Source: Alteromonadaceae bacterium M269
Lineage (GTDB): Bacteria > Pseudomonadota > Gammaproteobacteria > Enterobacterales > Alteromonadaceae
Assembly (NCBI GenBank): GCA_004353515.1
Contig: SMNZ01000001.1
Span: forward strand, 310,001 to 374,000
Direction of reading: 5' to 3'
Length of the DNA: 64,000 nt
Part shown: positions 1 through 10,314 of the stretch, piece by piece
Position numbering within the stretch: position 1 is the first letter of the stretch
Layout: each line of letters begins with the position of its first letter
Translations under genes and position numbers: made by a program
Notes under the pieces: model-generated
The model's database searches: none
What the model was told of the DNA's origin: nothing
What the model saw: only the letters and a program-made list of their open reading frames with translations

Positions 1-1014
1 GAACAGCTTGGACAAGTCATTGATATGCAAGCCATTGCAAAGGCGAATCTGAATATCGGGACCGATCCACTTGGCGGTGCTGGACTGAAGTATTGGGATA
101 AAATCAATGAACGTTATGGGCTTAATATAGAAGTCGTTAACGACAGAGCCGATCCTACGTTTTCATTCATGTGTTTAGACAAGGATGGAAAAGTGCGCAT
201 GGATTGTTCATCGCAGCATGCCATGGCGGGTTTAATCGGTATGCGTGATCGTTATGATTTAGCGTTTGGTAACGACCCTGATTTCGACCGTCACGGTATT
301 GTCACTAAGCGTTCCGGCCTTATGAACCCTAATCATTACTTAGCGGTTGCTATTCATTACTTGTATCAAAATAGGCCTCAGTGGTCTTCTGAATTGCACG
401 TTGGGAAAACGCTAGTTTCTAGCTCTATGATAGATAGAGTTGTAAAACAACTTGGACGACCGTTGCTCGAAATGCCAGTCGGCTTTAAATGGTTTGTTCA
501 AGGTATGTTAAATGGTGATATTGGTTTTTCTGGAGAAGAAAGTGCCGGCGGTATTTTCTTAAGAATGGACGGTAAGCCTTGGGCTACAGACAAAGACGGC
601 ATTATCTTGTGTTTGCTTGCAGCAGAAATCTTAGCCAAGACCGGGATTGATCCTAGTCAGTACTACGAAAACCTGGTTGAAGAATTTGGTCGTCCTGTAT
701 ATCAGCGTATTGATGTTGCAGCTAACTTAGCGCAGAAAAAAGCACTGAGCTCATTGACGGTGGAAGATATTAAATCTGAATCTTTGGCTGGGGAACCTAT
801 CATCAATGTGCAAACACATGCGCCAGGCAATAATGCTGCCATTGGTGGAGTCAAAGTAAGCACCGAAAACGGTTGGTTTGCCGCACGACCTTCAGGAACA
901 GAGAACGTTTATAAAATTTACGCAGAGAGCTTTCTTGGTGATGAGCATCTGCAACTTTTGTTAGCTGAAGCACAAGAACTTGTTCAAGCTGTTTTTGATG
1001 CATCTGACGCATAA
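1..1014 (+). CDS. pgm: Phosphoglucomutase, alpha-D-glucose specific (5' end outside window)
   Basis: Interconverts glucose-1-phosphate and glucose-6-phosphate in the cytosol, linking glycogen turnover to glycolysis. The frame is open from base 1, so the gene starts upstream and about 337 C-terminal residues of a protein normally near 545 residues are seen. The metal-binding loop DPDFDRH, the sugar-binding loop [10 protein letters not shown] and the C-terminal phosphate-binding loop RPSGTE are intact. The catalytic phosphoserine region lies outside the window. The next gene is glycogen phosphorylase on the same strand, so the enzyme that releases glucose-1-phosphate sits beside the one that uses it. 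The internal ATG at 25 is not a start, because coding continues through it. Confidence 0.93.
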   Translation, partial: EQLGQVIDMQAIAKANLNIGTDPLGGAGLKYWDKINERYGLNIEVVNDRADPTFSFMCLDKDGKVRMDCSSQHAMAGLIGMRDRYDLAFGNDPDFDRHGIVTKRSGLMNPNHYLAVAIHYLYQNRPQWSSELHVGKTLVSSSMIDRVVKQLGRPLLEMPVGFKWFVQGMLNGDIGFSGEESAGGIFLRMDGKPWATDKDGIILCLLAAEILAKTGIDPSQYYENLVEEFGRPVYQRIDVAANLAQKKALSSLTVEDIKSESLAGEPIINVQTHAPGNNAAIGGVKVSTENGWFAARPSGTENVYKIYAESFLGDEHLQLLLAEAQELVQAVFDASDA

Positions 1015-1364
1015 TAAGTTAAACAATGTAATTTTATTACGCTTATATCCTGAGTTTTAGCTGCAAAAACCGAACTTTTCACAGGAATTTAATAAAAACC
1101 CCCTCACAAATCGTGAAAAAAGCGCTAAGATAGCCTTTGATTGTAATTAAGTTACAGTTGAGGGCGTAAATCTTAGTGACTCTGATGTTTGTCTCTTATC
1201 AGATAGAAGCATTGAACGAGAAAAATGCCCATTACAGATTTCTTCTGTCTGTGGACAGCATTCTCGCAATTCTTTATTCAGGTCCAATATATAACGCACT
1301 TGGCTCAAATGGCTAAAAGCTTTTGCCGTCAACAACGGTTATTCGAACTTTCAGGAAATTCATT
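1015..1364. other. Intergenic region between pgm and glgP
   Basis: About 350 bases with no convincing gene. A short frame on the minus strand has no family resemblance or ribosome-binding site and is treated as chance. AT-rich stretches around 1075-1150 could hold the glgP promoter, but I see no well-spaced -35/-10 pair and no T-tailed terminator. Confidence 0.5.
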
Positions 1365-3857
1365 ATGGCTCAATTGAAAAAAACAGCCTCAACATCTAAG
1401 AAATCCAGTGCAAACGCAAGAATGACAAAGGCAAAAATGAAAGCCAGTATAATTCATCACCTACATTGCACCTTGGGAACAGATGAAAATAAAGCGAATA
1501 GTCATGCTTGGTGGAAGGCAACAAGTGCTGCAGTTCAAGAACACGTATTAGAAGGTGTTAGGAAGACACAAAAAGCACACTATTTTAATGACACCAGAGC
1601 CATTCATTATTTCTCTGCTGAGTTTTTAATGGGGCGCTTAATGTCTAATAACCTACATAATATGGGGTTGTTTGACATCACCAGTGATGCGCTCAACGAG
1701 CTTGGTATTTCACTAACCGATATCATGGAAGAAGAGCCAGATATGGCTTTGGGCAATGGTGGGTTAGGGCGTTTGGCTGCCTGCTTTATCGATTCAATGG
1801 CGACAATGAAGTTACCAGGTATTGGCTATGGGCTTCATTATGAACATGGGCTCTTCAGACAGGAAATTAAAAATGGTGCCCAAATTGAGCGGCCTGACAG
1901 CTGGCGAGATTATGGGAATCCATGGGAGATATGTCGCCCAGAATCTATTCAAGAAGTGCCTCTCTACGGTTATGTTGAAACCCAATATGCAGAAAATGGG
2001 AAAATCAAAAAGGAATGGCACCCAGGTTCTATCGTTAAAGGTGTTCCCTGGGATATCCCTGTTGTAGGTTATGACTGTAAGACGATCAATGTGCTGCGCC
2101 TTTGGGAATCTCAAGCATCCGATTATTTCAATTGGGATGTCTTTAATGCTGGAGGATATGTCGATGCGCAACGCGAAAACATTCAGGCAGAGACGATTTC
2201 AAAGGTTTTATACCCTAATGATGAAACAGAAGCTGGTAAAGAATTGCGACTTATTCAGCAATACTTCTTCTGTGCCTGCTCGTTGAAAGATATTGTTCGA
2301 CGATACAAACGTGCGCATGGCGATGATTGGAGTTACTTTACTCAACAAGTGGTTATCCAACTGAATGATACGCACCCTGCGATAGCCATCCCAGAACTCA
2401 TGCGGATCTTAGTTGATAGAGCTGAGATGTCATGGGATAAAGCTTGGGATATCTGCACACAGGTGTTTGCCTATACCAATCACACACTCTTACCTGAAGC
2501 GCTAGAGAGTTGGCCTGTGAGGATGATTGAGAAAATCTTACCAAGGCATTTAGAAATCATTTATGAAATTAATCACCAGTTTATGTCCATGGTTGAGAGA
2601 CAATGGCCCGGTGACAATGAAGTAAAACGCAAGTTATCTATTATCGAAGAATCGGATGAGCGAATGGTTCGCATGGGGAATCTATGTGTCATCGGCAGCT
2701 TTGCAGTTAATGGTGTCGCAGAGATTCACTCTAAATTAGTTAAGCGAGATTTGTTTCCAGAGTTCGATAAGCTTTGGCCAACTAAGTTTACTAATGTCAC
2801 TAATGGAGTAACGCCAAGACGCTGGCTTAAAGCTTGTAACCCTGATTTGTCTAAGCTGATTACGTCAAAAATTGGGGATACATGGCCAACTCAGTTGGAG
2901 CAGTTATCTGAGTTGGAAGCATTTGCAAAAGACAAAAAATTCCAACAACAGTTTATGAAAATAAAGCATAACAATAAGGTAGCGTTAGCGCAGGAAGTTA
3001 AAAAACTCACCGATATTGATATCGACCCTAACGCTATTTTCGATATCCAAATCAAGCGATTACATGAATATAAACGCCAGCACCTTAATTTGCTGCACAT
3101 CATGGCACTTTATCGTCGATTGTTGGAAAACCCCGACATGCAAATGCATCCCCAAGTCTTTCTATTTGGGGCAAAAGCTGCACCAGGCTATAAATTAGCT
3201 AAGGATATTATTTATGCCATTAACAAGGTTGCTGAACGCATTAATAATGACACTCGAGTAAATCATATTCTGAAGGTTGTCTTTATGCCTAACTACCGTG
3301 TTAGTCAGGCGGAAAAGATGATTCCAGCCGCGGATGTATCTGAACAAATCTCTACAGCAGGAAAAGAGGCGTCAGGTACTGGGAACATGAAGTTGTCGTT
3401 AAACGGCGCACTAACTATTGGTACTTTGGATGGCGCAAATATAGAAATAGCTGAGGAAGTTGGTGAAGAAAATATCTTTATCTTCGGTCTAACTGTTGAT
3501 GAAGTCACTGCATTAAATAATCGAGGATATAATCCGTACAATTATTATTATGCCAATAAGGAGCTGAAAGGTGTTCTGGACTGGTTGGACAGTGACTATT
3601 TTACTCCTGGAAATCCAGGTGCGTTATCGGCAATTAAGGAGAGTTTACTCGACGGTGGAGATCCGTATTTAGTATTGGCCGATTTTGAAGCATATTCTGA
3701 GGCTCATAAAAGAGTTAACGAGGCTTATATCGATAAAGAACGGTGGGCGGAAATGGCGATTCTCAACACTGCTAGGATGGGTAAATTTACATCAGATCGT
3801 TCGATAAAAGATTACGTTGAGCGCATATGGAAACTTGCGCCTTGTGCCGTTGATTAA
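1365..3857 (+). CDS. glgP: Glycogen/alpha-glucan phosphorylase
   Basis: Phosphorolytically removes glucose from alpha-1,4-glucans as glucose-1-phosphate, using pyridoxal phosphate. The ATG at 1365 gives 830 residues, close to the bacterial family size, and has an AGGA element about 8 nt upstream. A TTG 42 nt earlier is open but lacks such a site. The PLP-lysine motif EASGTGNMK is present, with the lysine at about residue 676. [15 protein letters not shown] near residue 115, KRLHEYKRQ and [11 protein letters not shown] are further family signatures. The protein looks full length and intact. It is probably expressed with or near pgm, although 350 bases separate them. Confidence 0.97.
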   Translation: MAQLKKTASTSKKSSANARMTKAKMKASIIHHLHCTLGTDENKANSHAWWKATSAAVQEHVLEGVRKTQKAHYFNDTRAIHYFSAEFLMGRLMSNNLHNMGLFDITSDALNELGISLTDIMEEEPDMALGNGGLGRLAACFIDSMATMKLPGIGYGLHYEHGLFRQEIKNGAQIERPDSWRDYGNPWEICRPESIQEVPLYGYVETQYAENGKIKKEWHPGSIVKGVPWDIPVVGYDCKTINVLRLWESQASDYFNWDVFNAGGYVDAQRENIQAETISKVLYPNDETEAGKELRLIQQYFFCACSLKDIVRRYKRAHGDDWSYFTQQVVIQLNDTHPAIAIPELMRILVDRAEMSWDKAWDICTQVFAYTNHTLLPEALESWPVRMIEKILPRHLEIIYEINHQFMSMVERQWPGDNEVKRKLSIIEESDERMVRMGNLCVIGSFAVNGVAEIHSKLVKRDLFPEFDKLWPTKFTNVTNGVTPRRWLKACNPDLSKLITSKIGDTWPTQLEQLSELEAFAKDKKFQQQFMKIKHNNKVALAQEVKKLTDIDIDPNAIFDIQIKRLHEYKRQHLNLLHIMALYRRLLENPDMQMHPQVFLFGAKAAPGYKLAKDIIYAINKVAERINNDTRVNHILKVVFMPNYRVSQAEKMIPAADVSEQISTAGKEASGTGNMKLSLNGALTIGTLDGANIEIAEEVGEENIFIFGLTVDEVTALNNRGYNPYNYYYANKELKGVLDWLDSDYFTPGNPGALSAIKESLLDGGDPYLVLADFEAYSEAHKRVNEAYIDKERWAEMAILNTARMGKFTSDRSIKDYVERIWKLAPCAVD

Positions 3858-4001
3858 AAGGTGTCCATAGACTAAAGGTTGATTGCAAAAAAAGGCAATG
3901 AGAATTAATTTATGACATAATATCAGCGGCTTTATGGGATGATTAAGCTAAAAAATGAATTTAATAATATCCAGTAGTACGAGGCCGAGCTTTACTCATC
4001 T

Positions 4002-5315
4002 ATGAAAACGCATATGTCGTTAAAGACGATTCCTAATAGGCATATTTTCTTCGACAATATTCGAAAGGAAATGACGGCCGATGCTTCCTTGTCTCTTATG
4101 TTTATTGATGTGGTTAGATTTTCTGATGTCAGCGCCAGCTTTGGCTATGAAACAGGTGATCAGATACTCACGGTTATTGCTAACCGCGTTGAACGCCTCT
4201 TTGGAAAAATAGGTTCATTAGGCCGTATCAGCGGTGATATTTTCGGCTTAGTGATAAAAGGTACTCATACTGACGCGCAGTTAAGGGAATTTTATATGCA
4301 TCTTATTGAGCATTTTAAAACGCCCATTGCTGTGCAAGACCATTCCTTCATCGCTGACTTTAATGTTGGCGCCATTACCAATGATAGGAACAATCGCGAT
4401 ACTCATTTGTTATTCGCAAGAGCGGAATCAGCACTAAAGCAAGCGAAAGAAAACCGCTACGAAAACTTCTTCACGATGAAGTTTCAAGGGAAGTCAGATT
4501 CTAGTCGTTCGTTAGCGTTGAAAGCTGATCTGAAGCGCGCTTTTGCAAAAGATGAATTAGAACTTTATTTCCAACCCAAAGTTGAATTACAAACATTAGA
4601 TATAGTGGGTGCTGAGTGTTTGCTTAGATGGAATCACCCGTTAGATGGTGTTTTATTCCCTGGAGCGCTTATCGAAGCAGCAGAATCCTACAACATGATG
4701 AATGAAGTAGGGTATTGGGTTTTGGAAAAAGCCTTCGCTAGCTTCTCGTATTTCAAATCTAAAGGTTTGGACTTACAGATATCAGTTAACATTTCTCCTA
4801 CGCAGCTTTACGACACGCAGTTTGTGCCTAAAGTGAAAGAGTTTGGTGATAAGCACAATGTCGATCTGAAAGGCATTGAGTTAGAACTCACAGAAGATGT
4901 TGCATTGTCTAACTCGTTAATGACTAAGCGTCAATTGTCTCAAGTCAGAGCTCTGGGTATTTCTATTGCTGTCGATGATTTCGGTAAGGGATATTCGAAT
5001 TTGGCTTATATGCGAGATCTAGAGTTAGATACGATAAAAATTGATAAGACTTTCGTTCTTGGCTTGGAAGATAAAGACGTTAACCGCGCAATTATCGAAG
5101 CAACGCAGCTTATTGGTAAAGCGATGAAAAGCGAAGTCACGGCCGAAGGAATAGAGAGCCTAAACCATCTTCACACGCTAAGAGAAATTGGGGTAAAAAC
5201 CGGACAGGGCTTCTTGTTCTCTAAAGCGCTACCTTTAGATGAGTTTTACGAATTGACTCAGCGAGATCTGATCGTTGGGGATTCATTGGCCTTCCGACAA
5301 CGGTCTGTGTCATAA
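4002..5315 (+). CDS. Degenerate GGDEF - EAL domain protein (probable c-di-GMP phosphodiesterase)
   Basis: A soluble two-domain protein of 437 residues with no membrane segment or separate sensor domain. The GGDEF domain (about 25-165) has SGDIF at residues 77-81 in place of GGDEF, so cyclase activity is unlikely and the domain may bind nucleotide as a regulatory site. The EAL domain (about 175-430) carries ECL at 205-207, retaining the metal-binding glutamate. It also has the SVNIS, ELTE and VDDFGKGYSNL motifs, the lysine of IKIDK and AEGIES, which is the set expected of an active phosphodiesterase. It stands alone between glgP and astE. Role assignment rests on motifs; substrate turnover is inferred. 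Confidence 0.88.
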   Translation: MKTHMSLKTIPNRHIFFDNIRKEMTADASLSLMFIDVVRFSDVSASFGYETGDQILTVIANRVERLFGKIGSLGRISGDIFGLVIKGTHTDAQLREFYMHLIEHFKTPIAVQDHSFIADFNVGAITNDRNNRDTHLLFARAESALKQAKENRYENFFTMKFQGKSDSSRSLALKADLKRAFAKDELELYFQPKVELQTLDIVGAECLLRWNHPLDGVLFPGALIEAAESYNMMNEVGYWVLEKAFASFSYFKSKGLDLQISVNISPTQLYDTQFVPKVKEFGDKHNVDLKGIELELTEDVALSNSLMTKRQLSQVRALGISIAVDDFGKGYSNLAYMRDLELDTIKIDKTFVLGLEDKDVNRAIIEATQLIGKAMKSEVTAEGIESLNHLHTLREIGVKTGQGFLFSKALPLDEFYELTQRDLIVGDSLAFRQRSVS

Positions 5316-5391
5316 AACTTTAGCGTAATCTCATTGGTATAAAATTGAGCGTCATAATAGAATGGCGCTTTATTTTTAACGACTGAGTTTT

Positions 5392-6450
5392 ATGTCATCA
5401 ACTTCTCTTGTTCAGCGCCTTAAATCTAAAGGCGACTTCTTCGCTATATCACTCGATGAACCTCAATTATTAGAAAACAGAGAGTCATTTGAGCTCGAAA
5501 ATGGGACACAAGTCTCTGTTCTCGATTCCGGAATTATAAGATTTACTCCTGCAACGACGCCTAATAAAGCTGTAGTTTATTCCTGTGCTGTTCATGGCAA
5601 TGAGACAGCGCCTATCGAGTTATGTGATGATTTAGTAACGAGAGCTCTGACTGGACAAATAACGATTGTTCAGCCCTTACTGGTTATTTTTGCCAACTTA
5701 CCAGCGATTAAGATAGGGCAACGATTTGTTGAAGAAAACATGAACCGCTTGTTTAGCGGCACACACAGCAAGGGTGTTAGTGTTCTCAACGATGAGAGAA
5801 AGAGAGCTAAACGTATAGAAGAAGTGGTTACTGAGTTCTTTACGAGTTATCCAGAACTGAGCGATAGACATCACTATGATCTACATACAGCTATTCGTGA
5901 CTCTAAACACGAGAAGTTTGCCGTTTATCCCTATATAGAGAATCAACCTCGCAGTGAGGAGGCTTGTTATTTTCTGAAAGCGAGTGGCATTGATACTGTG
6001 CTTTTATCGGATAAGCCGACAACCACCTTCAGCTACTTTTCTTCAAGTCAGTTTAATGCGCAAGCCTTCACATTAGAGCTTGGAAAAGTAAGACCGTTTG
6101 GGCAGAACGATATGTCAAGATTCAGCGATATTAAGTCACAGCTGGATGACATTGTCTGTACTGCCACATATCAACCAGCATCGTGCGATTTGAATGAGTT
6201 GAATATCTACAGAGTCAACCAAACTATCCTGAGGGAAACTGACTCGTTTAAGTTGCATTTCGATGATGACATTCCTAATTTTACTGGTTTCTCTTTAGAT
6301 GAGGTGATGGCTAGTGAAGACAGCGTTGAACACAAAGCAGAGTTTGAAGGCGAGGCGATAGTGTTCCCTAATGCTAAGGTGGCGTTGGGACAGCGCGCGT
6401 TACTCACATTGGTGAAGTGTGATCTTCAATATGGTGTGATTGAATCCTAG
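5392..6450 (+). CDS. astE: Succinylglutamate desuccinylase
   Basis: Last step of the arginine succinyltransferase pathway: hydrolyses N-succinylglutamate to succinate and glutamate. A member of the zinc-carboxypeptidase-like AstE/aspartoacylase family. Zinc ligands are visible as HGNETAPIE (H68, E71) and H165 in HYDLHTAI. The catalytic glutamate is E229 in TLELGKVRPFG. The motif NMNRLF is also typical. Length (352) is normal. The other ast genes are not in this window, so the pathway genes are split. The short C-terminal beta domain (about 290-352) is complete. Confidence 0.93.
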   Translation: MSSTSLVQRLKSKGDFFAISLDEPQLLENRESFELENGTQVSVLDSGIIRFTPATTPNKAVVYSCAVHGNETAPIELCDDLVTRALTGQITIVQPLLVIFANLPAIKIGQRFVEENMNRLFSGTHSKGVSVLNDERKRAKRIEEVVTEFFTSYPELSDRHHYDLHTAIRDSKHEKFAVYPYIENQPRSEEACYFLKASGIDTVLLSDKPTTTFSYFSSSQFNAQAFTLELGKVRPFGQNDMSRFSDIKSQLDDIVCTATYQPASCDLNELNIYRVNQTILRETDSFKLHFDDDIPNFTGFSLDEVMASEDSVEHKAEFEGEAIVFPNAKVALGQRALLTLVKCDLQYGVIES

Positions 6451-6520
6451 CCTATGCTAGATTCGTATCTAGGGTCTGCTGACCTTTGCTATTTGATAAA
6501 ACTGTTGAAGGAAAATAACG

Positions 6521-6841
6521 ATGATTGTAACAACAACACATGATCTTCAAGGTAAAAAGGTTGAAGAGTATCTAGGGGTTGTCGTAGGTGAAGCAGTGAT
6601 GGGCGCAAATATATTTTCTGATATTTTTGCTTCTATTCGTGACATCGTAGGTGGGCGCTCTGGTGCTTATGAAGATGAGCTGACGAAAGCGCGTAAAATT
6701 GCTTTTCAAGAATTAGAAAATGAAGCAAGGATGTTAGGTGCAAATGCCGTTTTAGCCATTGATATTGATTACGAAGTTGTTGGTGCTAAAGGCTCTATGC
6801 TAATGGTTAGCATCAGTGGCACTGCGGTACGTTACTCTTAA
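6521..6841 (+). CDS. YbjQ / UPF0145 family protein
   Basis: A 106-residue protein matching the YbjQ (DUF74, heavy-metal-binding-domain) family in length and pattern: an N-terminal [12 protein letters not shown], a central [20 protein letters not shown] and a late [13 protein letters not shown]. The family forms pentameric rings and has no settled function; a link to metals has only been proposed. A GAAGG-type ribosome site lies about 8 nt before the ATG. It is convergent with the tautomerase-like gene, with 29 bases between stops. Confidence 0.88.
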   Translation: MIVTTTHDLQGKKVEEYLGVVVGEAVMGANIFSDIFASIRDIVGGRSGAYEDELTKARKIAFQELENEARMLGANAVLAIDIDYEVVGAKGSMLMVSISGTAVRYS

Positions 6842-6870
6842 GGTTTTCCACTTTAAATCGGGCTAATGAT

Positions 6871-7278
6871 TTATACATTTACTTCGTACTTTAAGTCGTT
6901 AGCCTCGTCACCAGTTATCCCTCTAAATCCCCATTGATAGGGCGCCTGTTCTTTTATCGTGATTTCTATATCTATGGGCGCTATCGCCAACACTTCTTCA
7001 ATGCTTTTGAATAGAGCTTTTATCAACGCTTTCTGTGTATCCTTGGTACGTCCAGACATCATATTGATTTCTATAACGGTATAAGCATCACTTCTTCCTC
7101 CTGGATAATAGAAATCTTCTTTTTCTAGCGGTACGAAACGATGAGCTCTTTTGTCTTCTGGCATTCCCAAAATATCCTGCATGCATTGGTGAATAACGTT
7201 AGATAGCGAAGCTTTGATGGGATTGAGGCTTTCTTTGATTCCGTAAATAACAATCACTGTGTATTCCATTCGAGTCAA
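6871..7278 (-). CDS. Tautomerase-superfamily protein lacking an N-terminal proline
   Basis: 135 residues resembling the larger single-chain tautomerases (Tautomerase_2 type): a YTVIEINMMSGR strand after a GRSDAY turn and a WGFRGITGDEA tail. Tautomerases normally use Pro-1 as catalytic base. Here the N-terminus reads MTRMEYTVIVIYG, so no start choice exposes a proline. Either the protein has another activity or a non-enzymatic role. It sits downstream of the DUF2897 gene on the same strand, after a gap of about 36 bases, and may be its last operon member. Substrate unknown. Confidence 0.7.
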   Translation of the reverse strand: MTRMEYTVIVIYGIKESLNPIKASLSNVIHQCMQDILGMPEDKRAHRFVPLEKEDFYYPGGRSDAYTVIEINMMSGRTKDTQKALIKALFKSIEEVLAIAPIDIEITIKEQAPYQWGFRGITGDEANDLKYEVNV

Positions 7279-7314
7279 TGAGTGAGAGGAGTTCTTAAGT
7301 TAATTTAGCAGGTG

Positions 7315-7458
7315 CTACCAGTCTTCTTCATCATCGTCATATTTCTTTTTCTCAACCTTCGGCATTTTTGTGTTAGCCGTTGACTTAAGCAACAGAAGGT
7401 TACCGACAATAATGCCGAATACAAAAATAACGAGTAAAACGATATGCCAAGTTTGCAT
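7315..7458 (-). CDS. DUF2897 family small membrane protein
   Basis: A 47-residue protein reading MQTWHIVLLV at its start, with a single membrane helix (about residues 5-24), the motif IIVGNLLLLK, then a charged tail ending DDDEEDW. This architecture, one helix followed by GN..LLK and an acidic C-terminus ending in tryptophan, matches the DUF2897 family of gammaproteobacteria. The ATG is two bases after the stop of the LdcB-like gene, with AAGGAG embedded in the end of that gene, so the two are translationally coupled. Function unknown; probably inner-membrane with the tail in the cytosol. Confidence 0.8.
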   Translation of the reverse strand: MQTWHIVLLVIFVFGIIVGNLLLLKSTANTKMPKVEKKKYDDDEEDW

Positions 7459-7460
7459 GG

Positions 7461-8138
7461 TTACTCCTTATCAATTACGACGAATCTTTTAACTATCATA
7501 GGTAAGGATTCCAAAATAGTCTCTTTACCTTCGATATCCAAAGATTGTATGAGTTCATGTAAAAACTCAGCAGTGATATGGTGGCTCAGTTTTGATGCAA
7601 TGGGTTGATAACTCAAATGCCAAGGTTCTGCCGCAACGCCGCCTTTGTATTCAACATAAGGAAAACCAAAACCATAGGTTGATGCATGTTGTTGTAGCCA
7701 ACAAGATAACTCGTAACAAGGGCCACCTTGCTGATATTCTTCAGGTACCAACTCAAACGGCTTACCCCAAGCCTCGACGGACTTCTTATCCATAATATCC
7801 ATATCAGTGCCCCAATGATGGCGGCTTGAACCGGGTAGGGCAGACCAAGTCAGTATAGCAATGAGCTTCTCCTGATCATTCAAGCTTTCGGCATCTAAGG
7901 TTTCGCCATCAATGGAGTAGAGCGTTCGCTCTCCACGCCACTTGGCATTCCAAATTGCCAGTTGTCGTTCTAAATGGCGAAATGAGCTGGCAATTTGAAG
8001 ATCATGTCCGGCGGTAAAAGCATCTTGCTGCATACTCAGAAATGCATCACGTACTTCAGGTTGAAGCTTATGACCATTGCCGAGTTCAACAAGATGAGAT
8101 TCCTGTGAGCCGGACAGCAACGAGGATGTTATTAGCAC
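7461..8138 (-). CDS. LdcB/VanY-type D,D- or L,D-carboxypeptidase (peptidase M15B)
   Basis: 225 residues of the M15B zinc-peptidase family, which trim peptidoglycan stem peptides. The zinc motif [12 protein letters not shown] (SxHxxGxAxD type) and the second motif EPWHLSY are both intact, with SSFRHLERQ earlier. The start is a GTG inside the last codons of dapE, overlapping it by 7 bases, so translation is coupled to a lysine/DAP pathway gene. There is no clear signal peptide, unlike exported relatives, so it may act on recycled muropeptides in the cytosol. The exact bond cleaved cannot be read from the sequence. Confidence 0.85.
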   Translation of the reverse strand: MLITSSLLSGSQESHLVELGNGHKLQPEVRDAFLSMQQDAFTAGHDLQIASSFRHLERQLAIWNAKWRGERTLYSIDGETLDAESLNDQEKLIAILTWSALPGSSRHHWGTDMDIMDKKSVEAWGKPFELVPEEYQQGGPCYELSCWLQQHASTYGFGFPYVEYKGGVAAEPWHLSYQPIASKLSHHITAEFLHELIQSLDIEGKETILESLPMIVKRFVVIDKE

Positions 8139-9259
8139 AACAAACGCTTCATGACCTGATAATAAACATCAGACAGTTGATCGAGATCTGCCATACGCAC
8201 ACATTCATTAATCTTGTGGATAGTGGCATTAACTGGCCCTAACTCAACAACCTGTGCTCCTGTAGGAGCGATAAATCGCCCATCAGACGTTCCACCTGCC
8301 GTTGAAAGTTCAGTGTCTCTATCAGTCACATCTTTAATTGCATTCACAGTGGCTTCTACCAGCTCCCCTTTATCGGTGAGGAAAGGCTGTCCGTTAAAGG
8401 TCCACTTTAGTTCATAGTCTAGCTCGTGCTTGTCTAATATAGTCTCAACACGTTTGATTAATTCTTGGTCGGTCACTTCAGTAGAGAACCTGAAGTTAAA
8501 CATAACCGTCATATCACCAGGGATGACATTCCCAGCGCCAGTACCAGAATTGATATTTGATATCTGGAAGCTTGTTGGTGGAAAGTAATCGTTGCCGTTA
8601 TCCCAGTGAGATGAGGCTATTTCGGAAAGTGCTGGCATTCCGTGATGAACAGGGTTTTTTGCTAAATGCGGATAGGCAACATGCCCTTGAACACCTTTGA
8701 TAACAAGATCACCGGTCAGGGAGCCTCTGCGGCCATTTTTGACGACATCACCAAGCTCAGCTGTACTTGATGGCTCGCCAACGATACACCAGTCTATCTT
8801 CTCATTTCGAGCTTCTAAGGTGTCAATGACTTTGGTCGTACCGTTAATAAACGGGCCTTCTTCATCGCTGGTAATAAGAAACGCGATTGAGCCTTTATGA
8901 TCTGGATAGTCGTTAACAAAGCGCTCGGTCGCCGTCAGCATAGCTGCGAGACTCCCTTTCATATCTGCAGCGCCACGGCCATGAAGGTATCCGTCTTTCT
9001 CGGTCGCCGTAAAGGGCGGCGTATCCCATTTTTCTTCGGGGCCAGATGGAACGACATCTGTGTGTCCTGCGAAACAGAATACTGGACCTGAATCACCTTT
9101 TCTCGCCCACATATTAGTGGTGTCATGGAAAACCATCGATTCAATGTTAAAACCTAAAGGGCTTAGAATTTCAGCCATCATCACCTGACAGCCTTCGTCT
9201 TCAGGTGTCACTGATTTGCGATTAATCAGCTCTTTAGTTAAATCTATAGTGCGACTCAT
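8132..9259 (-). CDS. dapE: Succinyl-diaminopimelate desuccinylase
   Basis: Hydrolyses N-succinyl-LL-diaminopimelate in the succinylase branch of lysine and meso-DAP synthesis. 375 residues, normal for the M20 family. Dinuclear zinc motifs are [27 protein letters not shown] and the [10 protein letters not shown] segment. The start ATG overlaps the stop of the upstream ArsC/Spx-like gene by four bases, the same pairing seen in E. coli (yffB-dapE). The downstream LdcB-like gene overlaps its stop, giving a tightly packed cluster linked to cell-wall precursors. Confidence 0.96.
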   Translation of the reverse strand: MSRTIDLTKELINRKSVTPEDEGCQVMMAEILSPLGFNIESMVFHDTTNMWARKGDSGPVFCFAGHTDVVPSGPEEKWDTPPFTATEKDGYLHGRGAADMKGSLAAMLTATERFVNDYPDHKGSIAFLITSDEEGPFINGTTKVIDTLEARNEKIDWCIVGEPSSTAELGDVVKNGRRGSLTGDLVIKGVQGHVAYPHLAKNPVHHGMPALSEIASSHWDNGNDYFPPTSFQISNINSGTGAGNVIPGDMTVMFNFRFSTEVTDQELIKRVETILDKHELDYELKWTFNGQPFLTDKGELVEATVNAIKDVTDRDTELSTAGGTSDGRFIAPTGAQVVELGPVNATIHKINECVRMADLDQLSDVYYQVMKRLLC

Positions 9260-9609
9260 GATTGAAAGATCTCTGCGTATTGATCAGGCTTAAAACCAAG
9301 GTGATAGTTGTCACCAGAAATAAGTACAGGACGCTTGATCATTGCCGGTTGTTCCAGCATGAGGTCTATCGCAGAACCCAGATTAACGTTATCTTTTGCA
9401 TCGTCAGGTAGTTGCCTGAAAGTTGTTCCTCTTTTATTCAGTAGTTGTTCCCAACCGAGCTGTTTTTCTGTATCGATTAGCCACTGTTTTTCGATCCCAT
9501 CTACGCGATAGTCGTGGAAAGTGTATTCAATGTTATTTGACTCCAACCATTTTTTCGCTTTTTTGATGGTGTCGCAGTTTTTTATACCGTAAAGGGTGAT
9601 ATTGGCCAT
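9256..9609 (-). CDS. ArsC/Spx-like (YffB-type) thioredoxin-fold protein
   Basis: 117 residues with the ArsC/Spx fold: an N-terminal [12 protein letters not shown] bearing a single cysteine and a later MIKRPVL segment typical of the family. True arsenate reductases need further cysteines; only one is present here, as in YffB, which binds glutathione but has no firm role. First gene of the reverse-strand run and overlaps dapE by four bases. Function beyond family is not assigned. Confidence 0.85.
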   Translation of the reverse strand: MANITLYGIKNCDTIKKAKKWLESNNIEYTFHDYRVDGIEKQWLIDTEKQLGWEQLLNKRGTTFRQLPDDAKDNVNLGSAIDLMLEQPAMIKRPVLISGDNYHLGFKPDQYAEIFQS

Positions 9610-9673
9610 GAAATTCAGGTAACTCTTAATTTATTGTTTGTCGGAAAGGTCTTTATGCTAGCGCAAAATAAGG

Positions 9674-10180
9674 CTAAACATAAAGTGTCATTAGCAAATC
9701 TTGCATTGCCATAACTTGTTGTCTTTGGGGGAGTATACCTTTTAGTTTTTGGCTATTAAGTATAGTCACCGCAAAGAGATGAGAATTCAGCTTTTGTTTT
9801 AACTTAGGTAGGTCGAATTCTAGCAATAAGTCTCCTCGAGAGACTTTTGCACCTTCTTTGGTTTTTAATCTAAAGCCTTCGCCCATTAGCCTATCTGATT
9901 CAAAACCAAACTGTATGAGCAGTTTCACACCTTGTTTACTCTTCAATCGAATTTGATGCGAAGTTCTCGGGTAAAACTCTACTAAGCCATCAAAAGGTGA
10001 AAATACCTGATAACCAGCAGGTTCAAGCGCTACGCCTTCACCCATCAGCCTTTCTTTGAAGATAGGGCAAGGGTATTGATCAAGAGGCAGTATCTTACCG
10101 TTTAATGGACTAATGATAGGTACAGCTGCTTTATGTTCAGGTATGTTCTCACCTGTAACAAGCTTACTAAATAGCCCCAT
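9674..10180 (-). CDS. PTS EIIA(Glc)-like protein with Gln in place of the phospho-histidine
   Basis: 168 residues colinear with E. coli Crr (169 residues), starting MGLFSKL. In Crr, His90 in VHFGID accepts phosphate from HPr and His75 assists. Here H75 is kept (TSHQIRL) but position 90 is glutamine (LIQFGFES), followed by the conserved GEGF. The protein therefore should not be phosphorylatable in the usual way. The rest of the beta-sandwich, including SPFDG and EFDLP, is conserved, so this is not random decay. No ptsH or ptsI is nearby. A permanently unphosphorylated EIIA could act as a regulatory partner; that is inference. Confidence 0.82.
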   Translation of the reverse strand: MGLFSKLVTGENIPEHKAAVPIISPLNGKILPLDQYPCPIFKERLMGEGVALEPAGYQVFSPFDGLVEFYPRTSHQIRLKSKQGVKLLIQFGFESDRLMGEGFRLKTKEGAKVSRGDLLLEFDLPKLKQKLNSHLFAVTILNSQKLKGILPQRQQVMAMQDLLMTLYV

Positions 10181-10276
10181 TGATGGCTCGAATCTTTATG
10201 ATGGTAGTAGGAATTTGGATAGTGATTGTTCTGGCAAAAGTATTCATCAATGCTAAAAATGACATGCTCTAATTGA

Positions 10277-10308
10277 AAAAGCCGCTAACTAGAAGTTAAC
10301 GGCTTTTG
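10277..10308 (-). terminator. Intrinsic terminator of the acetolactate-synthase-like gene
   Basis: A 14-bp stem (AAAAGCCGCTAACT with one mismatch in the other arm) and a 3-nt loop, followed on the minus strand by a run of Ts. It lies 7 bases past the stop of the gene at 10315-11958. Confidence 0.75.
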
Positions 10309-10314
10309 GACAAT

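Noticed and set aside
1147-1335. 62-residue minus-strand frame in the pgm-glgP gap
   Set aside because: No ribosome site, no family pattern, and it overlaps the glgP leader.
10183-10272. 29-codon + strand frame with a hydrophobic peptide
   Set aside because: It starts two bases from the EIIA-like start on the other strand, has no ribosome site and leaves no room for promoters.
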